64,000 nt of DNA from positions 4,273,501-4,337,500 of the forward strand of contig NZ_AP023367.1 in NCBI RefSeq assembly GCF_014218335.1. The letters run 5' to 3'. The notes beneath the pieces are model-generated. The model did not search any database, had not been told where the DNA came from, and worked only from the letters and a program-made list of their open reading frames with translations. The stretch comes from Anaerocolumna cellulosilytica (GTDB taxonomy: Bacteria; Bacillota; Clostridia; Lachnospirales; Lachnospiraceae). This document shows, piece after piece, positions 9,330-17,175 of this stretch (its first letter is position 1; every line of letters begins with the position of its first letter). Position numbers and translations under genes: made by a program.

Positions 9330-10169
9330 TTAATAGATCTCTCGTTCCATACTTCCGATTCTTCCAAACCCTTCTCCTATACCAAAGCTACGAATAAAAA
9401 AGAGATCGTCCTCCGAGGGCTCTCGCTGGTAAGTATCTTTATACAAAGCCTTAGCTTCCTCCATATTTTTAGCCCTTCCTGCTATGTCTGCCCCCATTTT
9501 AAGACTATCATAATACTCCACCATTTCAGCTCTGGTACAAATGGATTCATGAGAACATACATAATAATCCGCCTCATACTCTAAAATTAGGTCAAACATA
9601 GGAAACATAGTTTCCTGATTGTAATAATTATATCCCTTACTCGTATGCCCATATGCACAGTCTCCTAAGAAGACCGTTTTTTCTTCCGGTACATATACAA
9701 TTGTAGAATCACAGGTGTGAGAACTTTGCACCTGTCTTACCTGACAGGTGATACCGCCTAAGTCAATTAACAATTCACCCGAATATATGAGGTCTAAACC
9801 AACGGGTTTGAAACTATCTCTGTTGTCAATCTCTGATTTTATACAGTCTATGCCGTGTTGTGTAAAATAGTGATTTGCTGCCTTTTCTAAAGACGTATTA
9901 TCGTAACTTAATTGCCTGTACGCTTTTAATTTTTCATTGCTTATGGCATTGCCAATAGCCGGCACCTGCCATTCTGTCAGACCAAACGAATGATCCCAGT
10001 GGTAATGAGTGATTACAATATAAGTTACCTCCGGTAAGTTGTATTTTATAAGCTCCTTCTTTAGCTCTCTGGCATGCTTCGGGGAATTACCGGCATCAAT
10101 TACTAAGCAGCCTTTGTCACCTACCACAACACCTAGTACCGGTCTTTCCTTTTGGTTATCGTTCCTCAT
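9330..10169 (-). CDS. MBL-fold metallo-hydrolase
   Basis: A 279-residue protein with the metallo-beta-lactamase signature THYHWDHS near residue 56 and a later SSHTCDSTIVY histidine plus FLGDCAYG aspartate, as needed for a two-metal site. The substrate is unknown. The ATG at 10169 has no clear ribosome site. The same frame upstream encodes KLEKVTERIYY, which looks like the usual start of this family, and AGGAG stands before it, but no ATG, GTG or TTG is in frame there. The true start may be non-standard or lost. Confidence 0.8.
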   Translation of the reverse strand: MRNDNQKERPVLGVVVGDKGCLVIDAGNSPKHARELKKELIKYNLPEVTYIVITHYHWDHSFGLTEWQVPAIGNAISNEKLKAYRQLSYDNTSLEKAANHYFTQHGIDCIKSEIDNRDSFKPVGLDLIYSGELLIDLGGITCQVRQVQSSHTCDSTIVYVPEEKTVFLGDCAYGHTSKGYNYYNQETMFPMFDLILEYEADYYVCSHESICTRAEMVEYYDSLKMGADIAGRAKNMEEAKALYKDTYQREPSEDDLFFIRSFGIGEGFGRIGSMEREIY

Positions 10170-10345
10170 ATAATATATACGTTCTGTGACTTTCTCTAAC
10201 TTAAATCTTCTCCTATCTAATATAAGCAGTTAAATTAAATGGTTATTAACAACTTAACCTAATTTATATCAGAATGCCACCTCATTGTTTGTAGAGAAAC
10301 AAGTATAGGGAATCCATTTCTTCCAGATATTTTATATCAGCAGAA

Positions 10346-10660
10346 TCAACCACACTTCTTTATGATTTCTACATGATTGGCATGAATAAATGCATATGAT
10401 GTCTTAAGAAAATCTTCCATATTCACTCTTCTTTGGTACAAATTCATGATATGCTCCATTAAGGGCTTATCTAATATATTTTCAGTATAAAATTGTGAAT
10501 ATGCTTTTTGGGGATAAGACAAAAGTTTTTTTATAATAGGTTCATTTTTTCACTACTTTATTTTCAATAATTGAGTAGTCATCAGATATTTTTATAACTT
10601 CTTTTAGTTCTAGTAGTAATCCAAATGTCGGAAACACAAATAGAAAAATGTTTCCATACA
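10346..10660 (-). pseudogene. Frameshifted C-terminal gene fragment, unknown family
   Basis: Two minus-strand frames join into one protein-like sequence: an upstream part ending KISDDYSIIENKVVKK at a TGA (10542-10544), and a downstream part from about 10552 (NEPIIKKLLSYPQKAYSQF to HVEIIKKCG, stop at 10346-10348). The break looks like a one-base frameshift. No start codon or ribosome site is visible. I do not recognise the family. It abuts an IS66-type remnant. Confidence 0.4.
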
Positions 10661-10877
10661 ATTAAGATTTCTGGTCTTATCACATTTTCTACAGGAAGTA
10701 TTGGAGTTGGTTCCAAAAATATTTCCGATATCATCACCTTGCTTTTCCTTGATTTCTTTCAAACTGCGGTACCAGTAATATACCGTCTCACTCGCACCAT
10801 TCATTCACATTCGGACAGCTGAGTTTTCTGTTTTGAATTTTGCTTCTCCATAATACCATGGAATCTGTTTTACTCAT
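10610..10877 (-). pseudogene. IS66-type accessory ORF remnant (TnpA-like)
   Basis: AGGGAGG and ATG at 10877 open a frame reading MSKTDSMVLW to NVNEWCE that stops at 10788-10790. A second frame continues as NGASETVYYWYRSLKEIKEKQ. Joined, they match the pattern of the short first protein of IS66 elements (EWCE, then YYYWLRK-like). The element is broken by a frameshift, and neither TnpB nor the large transposase is visible nearby, so it is a dead remnant. Confidence 0.55.
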
Positions 10878-11045
10878 AAGAATTTCCTCCCTGTTGTACC
10901 ATAGGGAAGAATACCATTTTTAGTGGGTTATGGAAAAACTCCTTCTTTTGATGCACTTACGGTACATAGAACAATATATAAAGAATCACTGCGTCAATAT
11001 GTAGTTGTAATGGTTCAATATAGGCTCAAACAGATGGGGGTATAC

Positions 11046-11117
11046 GTGAAAACATTACTAGTTGGAAATGGAGTAGATATTCAGATTTTGGGCACGAATA
11101 TTTACCATCTAATATAA
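11046..11117 (+). pseudogene. Possible N-terminal fragment of a nucleotide-binding protein
   Basis: A GTG opens a 23-codon frame reading KTLLVGNGVDIQILGTNIYH. The LLVGNGVDIQ start resembles the N-terminal nucleotide-binding strand of SIR2-like/AbiH-type proteins, but the frame stops at once and no continuation is recognisable downstream. The whole 10180-11440 stretch has no intact gene and looks decayed. Confidence 0.2.
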
Positions 11118-11442
11118 TGAGATTAGACGATTTAGTGCGTAATCTTTTTTGGAAAATGGTCGATTATTTAAATATTCTATTCTAACATGCAGAAATACTT
11201 ACTAAAAAATAGAATAATTGTAAATCCACCATTATTCCCCAGGTCGTTAAGAAACGCAAGTTGTATATATCAGGAATCGACTACATGTATGTAAAAGATA
11301 TGACTACTAGGCAGACTTCTTTTACCCTTATGAAAATATAATTTTCAGGTTTCACAGAGCTTCATTCTGATATTACGTATAAACTATTTTAATTTCAGTG
11401 GCTGAAACTTAAAGATGTAGATGACACCATTTGTGGATATAT

Positions 11443-11967
11443 CTAATATTTTTCAATTTCTGTCGAGTCTACAATTTTTTTATAGTAGTGTAATAATTTG
11501 TTACTGCGAAAAGTTAAAATATATTCCTTTTCAGGAATTATTGTAATATATATTTTTTTAGGACACCTAAATTTTGTACCATCAGAAGAATAAAGATAAT
11601 AATTTTCATTCACTTTTTGCTTTTGACTAATATAACTTTGTGTATAATATATTGTTTCATTTCTATTATAAGCAAAAACAAGTAAATTAATAACTAATAT
11701 GATTAGTATAGATTTTATTAATCTCGATTTTTTATTCGATTTTTCTTTAATAATAATAATGACACCAATAACAAATAAGATAATGGGTAGTATAAATGTA
11801 AATGCTAAAAATATGTCGTAAGATTTTGTATTTATAACTGTAGTAGGTATGTTTATATAATCATAATTATAGATAAATAGCCAAGATAGCAATAATAAAA
11901 TACCGCAAGGAACTATTACTATTTTTGCAATTATTAATATTTTTTTTATTATATCCCCCCCTCTCAA
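11443..11967 (-). CDS. Small integral membrane protein, unknown
   Basis: A 174-residue, very AT-rich product with three hydrophobic segments (about residues 8-30, 45-70 and 85-100), then a polar C-terminal part with tyrosine- and lysine-rich sequence. I do not recognise it. The only near start is TTG at 11967, which lacks a ribosome site; AGAGGGGGG follows it, so initiation may be at a weak codon further in. Base composition is more AT-rich than neighbours and it lies beside the decayed IS region, so recent acquisition is possible. Confidence 0.5.
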   Translation of the reverse strand: MRGGDIIKKILIIAKIVIVPCGILLLLSWLFIYNYDYINIPTTVINTKSYDIFLAFTFILPIILFVIGVIIIIKEKSNKKSRLIKSILIILVINLLVFAYNRNETIYYTQSYISQKQKVNENYYLYSSDGTKFRCPKKIYITIIPEKEYILTFRSNKLLHYYKKIVDSTEIEKY

Positions 11968-12255
11968 AATTTCTATAGTTTTAAAATAGCACTAATTACC
12001 TCCTAATCTTATGGTAGACCGGACCAATTGCTTAACATCTTTAGAAACTATTATTCTATATTAAATAAAATAATTGTGATAATTATTAATCTAGGATTTC
12101 TTTCTTTAATGTTATTATTTTTATGATATTAATAATACCATAAGCAAGCAGAAACTGCAAATAATGGAATTTTTTCTATCTCTTTTCTACTGAACACAAA
12201 AATAATACTTAACTGTTAATAAGTATAGCTTTAAGCAGTAACGCTTTTGCATAGC

Positions 12256-12291
12256 AAAGTCTCATATCTTATAACAATGATATGAGACTTT
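12256..12291 (-). terminator. Terminator after the secreted protein gene
   Basis: A perfect 13-bp stem (12256-12268 with 12279-12291) follows the stop of the secreted-protein gene on the minus strand. The T-run is short. The rest of the 11968-12255 gap is AT-rich and shows nothing recognisable. Confidence 0.6.
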
Positions 12292-12301
12292 TATGTAATC
12301 A

Positions 12302-13096
12302 TCAATTCCAAGTAGTCGAAAATGTTTTAGATATTGCTAATGTATCAACCGTAGCCGCTCCAGAAGCAGAGATGCCAAGTCCAGATGAATCAATTGTTAA
12401 AGATATGGTTGGTACTATAGTATTATGCCCATATTTTCCAAATGCTTGAGTGCTCGTAGGAGCTGTTACTCCATCTTTTACTCTAAGTTTTACATAAGCA
12501 TAACCTCTATTGTTATAAGGTACTGGAGACTCCATTTTTAAATCAATATCTCCAATTATGTTAGCTGCATTTAATTCACGTGCATCGTAATTATTATCTA
12601 CTACACGAGTCCATGTATTATATCCAGTAAAATTATACCAATTATTAACGAAACCATATGCTCCATCAACTACCTGGAATTTTGAACTATCCCATGTAAT
12701 TCCAATCTGGTCTGTTAAATACCACATGATATGTTTTTCCCAATCGTAGTTAAGAGTAACCCATAAAATTTTATACCCATTTTCTTTGTAAGTTGTGCCT
12801 GTAAAAGTTAAACGCAAATCTGCAGAAGGTATAGTACCATAAGGAATAATCTGATTCTTGGATATTGTTGATTCCATATCACCACTAACTGTAGTAGAAC
12901 CAGCATATCTAGAATCTGGATGGCTAATAATTTCATTTTTAACTTCATCACACATAGTACTAATTACATCGGCTGGATATCCTTTTCTTTCTAGTTGCTT
13001 ATCCACACTAAGTGTTGCTGATGCACTAACTGGCATAACAAATAGAGATGCCAGTACGATGCAAGTCATAATAATACTTATAACTTTTGTTTTCAT
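12302..13096 (-). CDS. Secreted protein of unknown function
   Basis: A 264-residue protein with a classic signal peptide (Lys at residues 2 and 4, hydrophobic core, cleavage after VSASA near residue 26). The mature part is rich in Thr, Tyr, Trp and Asn, with alternating hydrophobic residues typical of beta-sandwich secreted domains; only one cysteine is present. I do not recognise a family or any anchor motif. AAGGAG precedes the ATG. A good promoter with a tandem repeat directly upstream suggests controlled expression. Confidence 0.7.
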   Translation of the reverse strand: MKTKVISIIMTCIVLASLFVMPVSASATLSVDKQLERKGYPADVISTMCDEVKNEIISHPDSRYAGSTTVSGDMESTISKNQIIPYGTIPSADLRLTFTGTTYKENGYKILWVTLNYDWEKHIMWYLTDQIGITWDSSKFQVVDGAYGFVNNWYNFTGYNTWTRVVDNNYDARELNAANIIGDIDLKMESPVPYNNRGYAYVKLRVKDGVTAPTSTQAFGKYGHNTIVPTISLTIDSSGLGISASGAATVDTLAISKTFSTTWN

Positions 13097-13142
13097 TAAA
13101 ATTCTCCTTTTAAGTATTTATTTCACATATCATAATTATGAC

Positions 13143-13171
13143 ATTTTATACCATATTTTGGTAAATGTCAA
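13143..13171 (-). promoter_or_regulatory. Promoter of the secreted protein gene
   Basis: TTGACA (13166-13171) and TAAAAT (13143-13148) lie 17 bases apart on the minus strand, about 46 bases before the start codon. Confidence 0.7.
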
Positions 13172-13175
13172 CAGT

Positions 13176-13213
13176 TGTTTCCTCCGTTATTACATGTTTC
13201 CTCCGTTATTACA
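13176..13213. repeat. Two tandem 19-bp repeats abutting the -35 box
   Basis: TGTTTCCTCCGTTATTACA occurs twice without a gap, 13176-13194 and 13195-13213, starting four bases upstream of the -35 box of the secreted-protein promoter. Two identical sites nearly two helical turns apart in this position suggest an activator binding site. The remainder of 13214-13721 holds no convincing gene; two short plus-strand frames there look like decayed coding sequence. Confidence 0.6.
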
Positions 13214-13721
13214 TGATTATCCAAATAACACATTTTATAGTATGCGAGTATGCGAAATAATATTATACAACGTGGAATGAAAAGATTCTTATTTAATTTT
13301 ATTTACATTGCTCCTCCATTGCCTCCTACTATGCTACTTTCTATCAAAATCGGAATACACTTCCTTCTCACTCTATTTTCAAATTCCATTACCATCAGTC
13401 TTTAAATGGCTCTTATAAAAATAGTTTTCATTGATATAAAACATTTATTAAGTTCTGATAATGATAATCCCATCCGAACTGCATCATTTCTTGGAAACAA
13501 AGGCATCTTTGATTGTAAGAAATGAAAAAAAGGAGTATTACAGAAGAACTTCTATGGAACGTTCTAACAAGTGTGAGCAGATGATTATCTTTACAGATGT
13601 GGATAAGTACCACTACACTATGATGTAGTCTATCTCCCCTATAGTGTCATAATACTTCGATATCTTAACACATGAGAAATGCCCTCAGTTCTATGTATCA
13701 TTTAGCAACATGTCGGCTTAC

Positions 13722-14591
13722 TTATAACAGGTAACTATGATTTTCCTCATTTATTTTAAAACCTACTTTTTGATACAAGGTTATCGCTGATTTATTGTCA
13801 GCGGACACACACAGGGTTAAATCTTCAGCAGCGTTATCGTGTAGCATCTCCGCAATTGCGCGGGACAATAAGGAGGATGCGATACCTTGGTTACGGTAAT
13901 CCTTATCAACCCCTAAAAACTCAATGTAAGGATCAGCAACATTATAAAAAATATAACCTACCGTTTTATCGTCTTTAACCTCTAGGAGAATGCGATACTC
14001 TTCCTCTTCAGACATTTGTATTAAAGTACACCCATTATAATACGTACCTGGAAATACACTGTCATGAAGCTTGATGATAGCCTCCTTATAGCTATCTTCA
14101 TAAAATATCGGTTTGCCGTTAAGACTTGGCCTAAAATCCTCTGACAACAGCTCCATTACATAATCAGAGCCTCGGTACTCTGCACCCATATCCCGTAAAC
14201 ACTCTTCTGCTAACCGGTTACTGCTGCCCAGAAAAAAACAATAGCGAAAATACGGATATTCCGTAATTACGGTCTCCACTAAAGCTTTCATGCATGCTTT
14301 TACATCGCTTTCCTGGTCTTGAGTAAAATTTTTGTCTATAAATGGTCCTACCATTTCTATTGAGTTGTTATCAAGACAACAATCGGCACCCACTACTCCT
14401 ATCAGCTTGCCACCCTCTGACAAAACGAATATATTACTTTGTTCGTCTTCTTGCATCTCTATAAAATATTCTAAAACTGAATTATAATCAGTTCCAAGAT
14501 AAGCTATTCTATGTTCTTTCTCTTTGTTGATACTTGCTGCAAATTCTGCCAATATCGTTATATCTTCACTAATAACTTTTCTTACATCCAT
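13722..14591 (-). CDS. GNAT-family acetyltransferase, two-domain
   Basis: A 289-residue protein. The C-terminal half is a clear GNAT domain with the acetyl-CoA loop in VDKDYRNQGIASSLL and a typical ending LYQKVGFKI. The N-terminal half resembles a second, degenerate GNAT fold (VFVLSEGGKLIGVVGADCC). GGAG stands before the ATG. Substrate is unknown. It lies downstream of a damaged response-regulator gene, 165 bp away, and is not obviously related to it. Confidence 0.8.
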   Translation of the reverse strand: MDVRKVISEDITILAEFAASINKEKEHRIAYLGTDYNSVLEYFIEMQEDEQSNIFVLSEGGKLIGVVGADCCLDNNSIEMVGPFIDKNFTQDQESDVKACMKALVETVITEYPYFRYCFFLGSSNRLAEECLRDMGAEYRGSDYVMELLSEDFRPSLNGKPIFYEDSYKEAIIKLHDSVFPGTYYNGCTLIQMSEEEEYRILLEVKDDKTVGYIFYNVADPYIEFLGVDKDYRNQGIASSLLSRAIAEMLHDNAAEDLTLCVSADNKSAITLYQKVGFKINEENHSYLL

Positions 14592-14756
14592 ATTTAGCTC
14601 CTATCTGCGCCCTTGGGTCGCGTACAAATCAAGGGGTTGAATATTTTTTATTCAAACTTAATCCTCTGCATATCCCAGGTTTTCCTGTGATACTGCCACA
14701 AATAGAACAGTTGAAAACATATCTATGTGGCATACTTTCTTTTTTCTACCTGTCTA

Positions 14757-15458
14757 TTATAGTATTGAATAAATTACTTTTCTACCAATTTCCTCTAAAA
14801 AACCAGATGGCGACAAGTTGCCTTGACACGAATGATGCCAATAAAAATCAGAGATTACTCGGCCTCCCTTAGCCGTTCCACAATACTTTTTCTGGTACTC
14901 ATCTGGCGCTTCTTCCATCCAAAGTTTATCCATAAGCTGGTTTCTGGTCAGGGTACGTCCCTTATTAAAAACCAGTACTTTTAACAACTTTTGTTCTATA
15001 CGGCTTAAATTCAGCACTTCCCCCCTCTTAAAAAACTCCATGGTATCAAAATCAAACCGAAATTCATCCATCTGTATAAAGTTGTTGTCTTTGGGTACAG
15101 TTCCTCTCTTTAACTGCGTATTGACTCTTGCCCGGAGTATCATTAAACTAAAGGGCTTAGTTATGTAATCATCCGCCCCTAACTCAAGTCCTGTTACAAT
15201 GTCCGTCTCCATGTCACAGGCCGTAAGGATTATAATAGGCACCTGCATAAGACATCTGATTTCTTCCAGAAATATAAAGCCATTTCCATCGGGAAGGTTG
15301 ATGTCTAATAGAATTAAATCATACTGCGTGCGGTTTAACTCGTTCCGTGCTTCAAAAAGATTGTTCACTTGCATAAAATGCAAATCCTCTCTTTGCAGAG
15401 CAAGTCTGATTCCATTGCTTAGCGCTTTATCATCTTCAATTATTAATATTTCATACAT
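14757..15458 (-). CDS. OmpR-type response regulator with degraded C-terminus
   Basis: The receiver domain is intact (about residues 1-115: phosphoacceptor Asp in LILLDINLPDGNG, Thr in ILTA, Lys in YITKPFS). The winged-helix domain begins normally (NLSRIEQKLLKVLVFNKGRTLTRNQLMDKLW), but after about residue 180 the sequence (EYQKKYCGTAKGG onward) no longer matches the recognition helix and wing. Another frame there reads SIVERLREAE, closer to the expected helix, so a frameshift or internal deletion is likely. No sensor kinase follows. DNA binding is probably lost. Confidence 0.75.
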   Translation of the reverse strand: MYEILIIEDDKALSNGIRLALQREDLHFMQVNNLFEARNELNRTQYDLILLDINLPDGNGFIFLEEIRCLMQVPIIILTACDMETDIVTGLELGADDYITKPFSLMILRARVNTQLKRGTVPKDNNFIQMDEFRFDFDTMEFFKRGEVLNLSRIEQKLLKVLVFNKGRTLTRNQLMDKLWMEEAPDEYQKKYCGTAKGGRVISDFYWHHSCQGNLSPSGFLEEIGRKVIYSIL

Positions 15459-15542
15459 TTCTATGCTTCCTTGTTTTTTAATGATTGCTACTTATACTCT
15501 CGTGCATATTGCAGGCTTTTTTAGGGACATGCTAAATATGAA

Positions 15543-16946
15543 TTAGTCGGTATAGGTAAACAGTACATGATAAGGTTTGCTTGCTATAAACTGACTGCTT
15601 AAATAAGCCTCATAAATCTCATCCAAGGTTAAATCCTTCTTATTTGTCATTACCAGCACTTTAGGATTACCTTCATTAAATTGTTTGGATTCCTCTAACT
15701 TAAAAAGGTATGTGTATCTAAGATTCATTTCGTCCGGATTGTCCGAATAGAAGATAAAATAATTCTCGCCATCATAAAACACATCCATAAAGTAAGATTT
15801 CGTTTCCCCGTCTGTCAATAGCATCATCCGTAAAAACCCCTTTTTGCCTTTTTCTGTTCTCTGCATAAAGGTGTCTATGAATTCCTGTCCAGTCACCTTA
15901 TCTCCCTGAAACACAGGACATCCATCTGCCAGAGCCTCCTCCTTAGAATAGGATGCGTCTATCTCTTTTATAGGAGCCACTTTTTTTCTGGTACATTTGG
16001 TAAGGAGATACTGATAAAAACCATTGCTGTAATTCTGATTTTCAAAAAACCGCTCAAAATACAGGTATTTTTTTTGTTCTTCCTGAAATATCAGAATATT
16101 CATGTCTTGATTTCCCAAATACACTTCCTCACCAATACAGCTATCTGGTAATCCCACTGCCTCTAGATTCGTATCAGGCCATTTATTACGAACTATCGCC
16201 TCTACCGTTCCGACTGATTTAAAACCCAGCGGTATATCGTTTAACACATACGTATCATTTAACCAATAAGTATAATCCCCTACCGTAATTCCCGGACGAA
16301 ATTCTACCTTACTTTTTTGATATTGGCTGGTAATTGCAAATAGCAATGCGATTGCCAAAAGGCACATGGCGGATGCCAATATAGTAATGATTGGCTTTTT
16401 CTTTTCCTTTACTGTATTCTTAACGCGGTTTCTTACCTGCGTATCCTCAGATGAAAACGAATAAACACTAACAGATTCTACTCCCTTAGATACGTTTTTA
16501 AGATAATAAAAACCTGCTTTTCTAAAAAATCTGTTTAAGTATTCATTCTGTTCTGAACATTCTAAAAAGAATCTCAAACCTTCTTTTTTACTTAACTCCA
16601 TAACAAACCGACAGATAGCCTTACCAATGTTCTGTCCCTGATTCCCCGGAAGAACTGCCATACGATAAAGGCAACAGCTCTTTTTAACATTGATATCACC
16701 AATGCCATTTAATATATCTTTATTTAATGAACCTTGTTCTACGGGTTTTATTGAAAATACTGCTATGATTTTATCTGCCTCTTTAACAATATACTGGTAT
16801 CCTCTCTCTATTTCCTTCTCTATGTCAAAACAATACCAGGGATATGCCCATTGATTTATTTCCTTTTCTAACAAAGTAAGAGTTACTTCATCTAAAACAG
16901 CTACAATATCTGCTGCATCTGATTTCTTTGCAATTGTTATTTCCAT
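15543..16946 (-). CDS. GNAT domain fused to membrane-anchored outer domain
   Basis: A 467-residue protein in three parts. Residues 1-155 are a GNAT acetyltransferase (acetyl-CoA loop VLPGNQGQNIGKAI; FFRKAGFYYL). A basic linker and one hydrophobic helix follow at about 187-207 (ITILASAMCLLAIALLFAIT). The remaining about 260 residues would lie outside the cell; the part around GDKVTGQEFIDTFMQRTEKG and YDGENYFIFYSDN resembles DUF4362-like lipoprotein domains, from memory. There is no frame break between the parts. The acetyltransferase would face the cytosol. The function is unknown. Confidence 0.7.
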   Translation of the reverse strand: MEITIAKKSDAADIVAVLDEVTLTLLEKEINQWAYPWYCFDIEKEIERGYQYIVKEADKIIAVFSIKPVEQGSLNKDILNGIGDINVKKSCCLYRMAVLPGNQGQNIGKAICRFVMELSKKEGLRFFLECSEQNEYLNRFFRKAGFYYLKNVSKGVESVSVYSFSSEDTQVRNRVKNTVKEKKKPIITILASAMCLLAIALLFAITSQYQKSKVEFRPGITVGDYTYWLNDTYVLNDIPLGFKSVGTVEAIVRNKWPDTNLEAVGLPDSCIGEEVYLGNQDMNILIFQEEQKKYLYFERFFENQNYSNGFYQYLLTKCTRKKVAPIKEIDASYSKEEALADGCPVFQGDKVTGQEFIDTFMQRTEKGKKGFLRMMLLTDGETKSYFMDVFYDGENYFIFYSDNPDEMNLRYTYLFKLEESKQFNEGNPKVLVMTNKKDLTLDEIYEAYLSSQFIASKPYHVLFTYTD

Positions 16947-17097
16947 AATATTCCCAACAAGTGAAAGATATCTTGTTCCTTTCCTTCTCTAGTATTATAA
17001 GGATTAGGACTTTTGACATTCTAATCCTATCCATTGTTATTTATTCTTAGTATAGTGGATTCTTATTTCTGTGACAACTTAAGTTTCTCTTAAAAGA

Positions 17098-17148
17098 AAA
17101 TAATGCACCTGCCAAGTCAAGTTTCAGACATTGGTAAGTGCATTATTT
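17098..17148 (-). terminator. Terminator of the sugar operon
   Basis: Positions 17098-17108 and 17138-17148 pair over 11 bases with an inner CCAA/TTGG stem; a T-rich tract follows on the minus strand. It lies just after the FGGY kinase gene. Confidence 0.65.
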
Positions 17149-17175
17149 ATATTATTTTACTGTACCTTGTATCTA

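Noticed and set aside
11222-11341. Plus-strand frame reading KSTIIPQVVKKRKLYISGID and on, 39 residues.
   Set aside because: No start codon or ribosome site, a stop just upstream, and no recognised family; at most a decayed fragment.
13176-13213. CRISPR-like repeat.
   Set aside because: Only two copies with no spacer between them, and no cas genes.
13402-13620. Two short plus-strand frames (one with RTASFLGNKGIFDCKK, one with IIFTDVDKYHYTMM) after the secreted-protein promoter.
   Set aside because: Neither has a properly spaced ribosome site, and the match to transposase-like sequence was too loose to claim.
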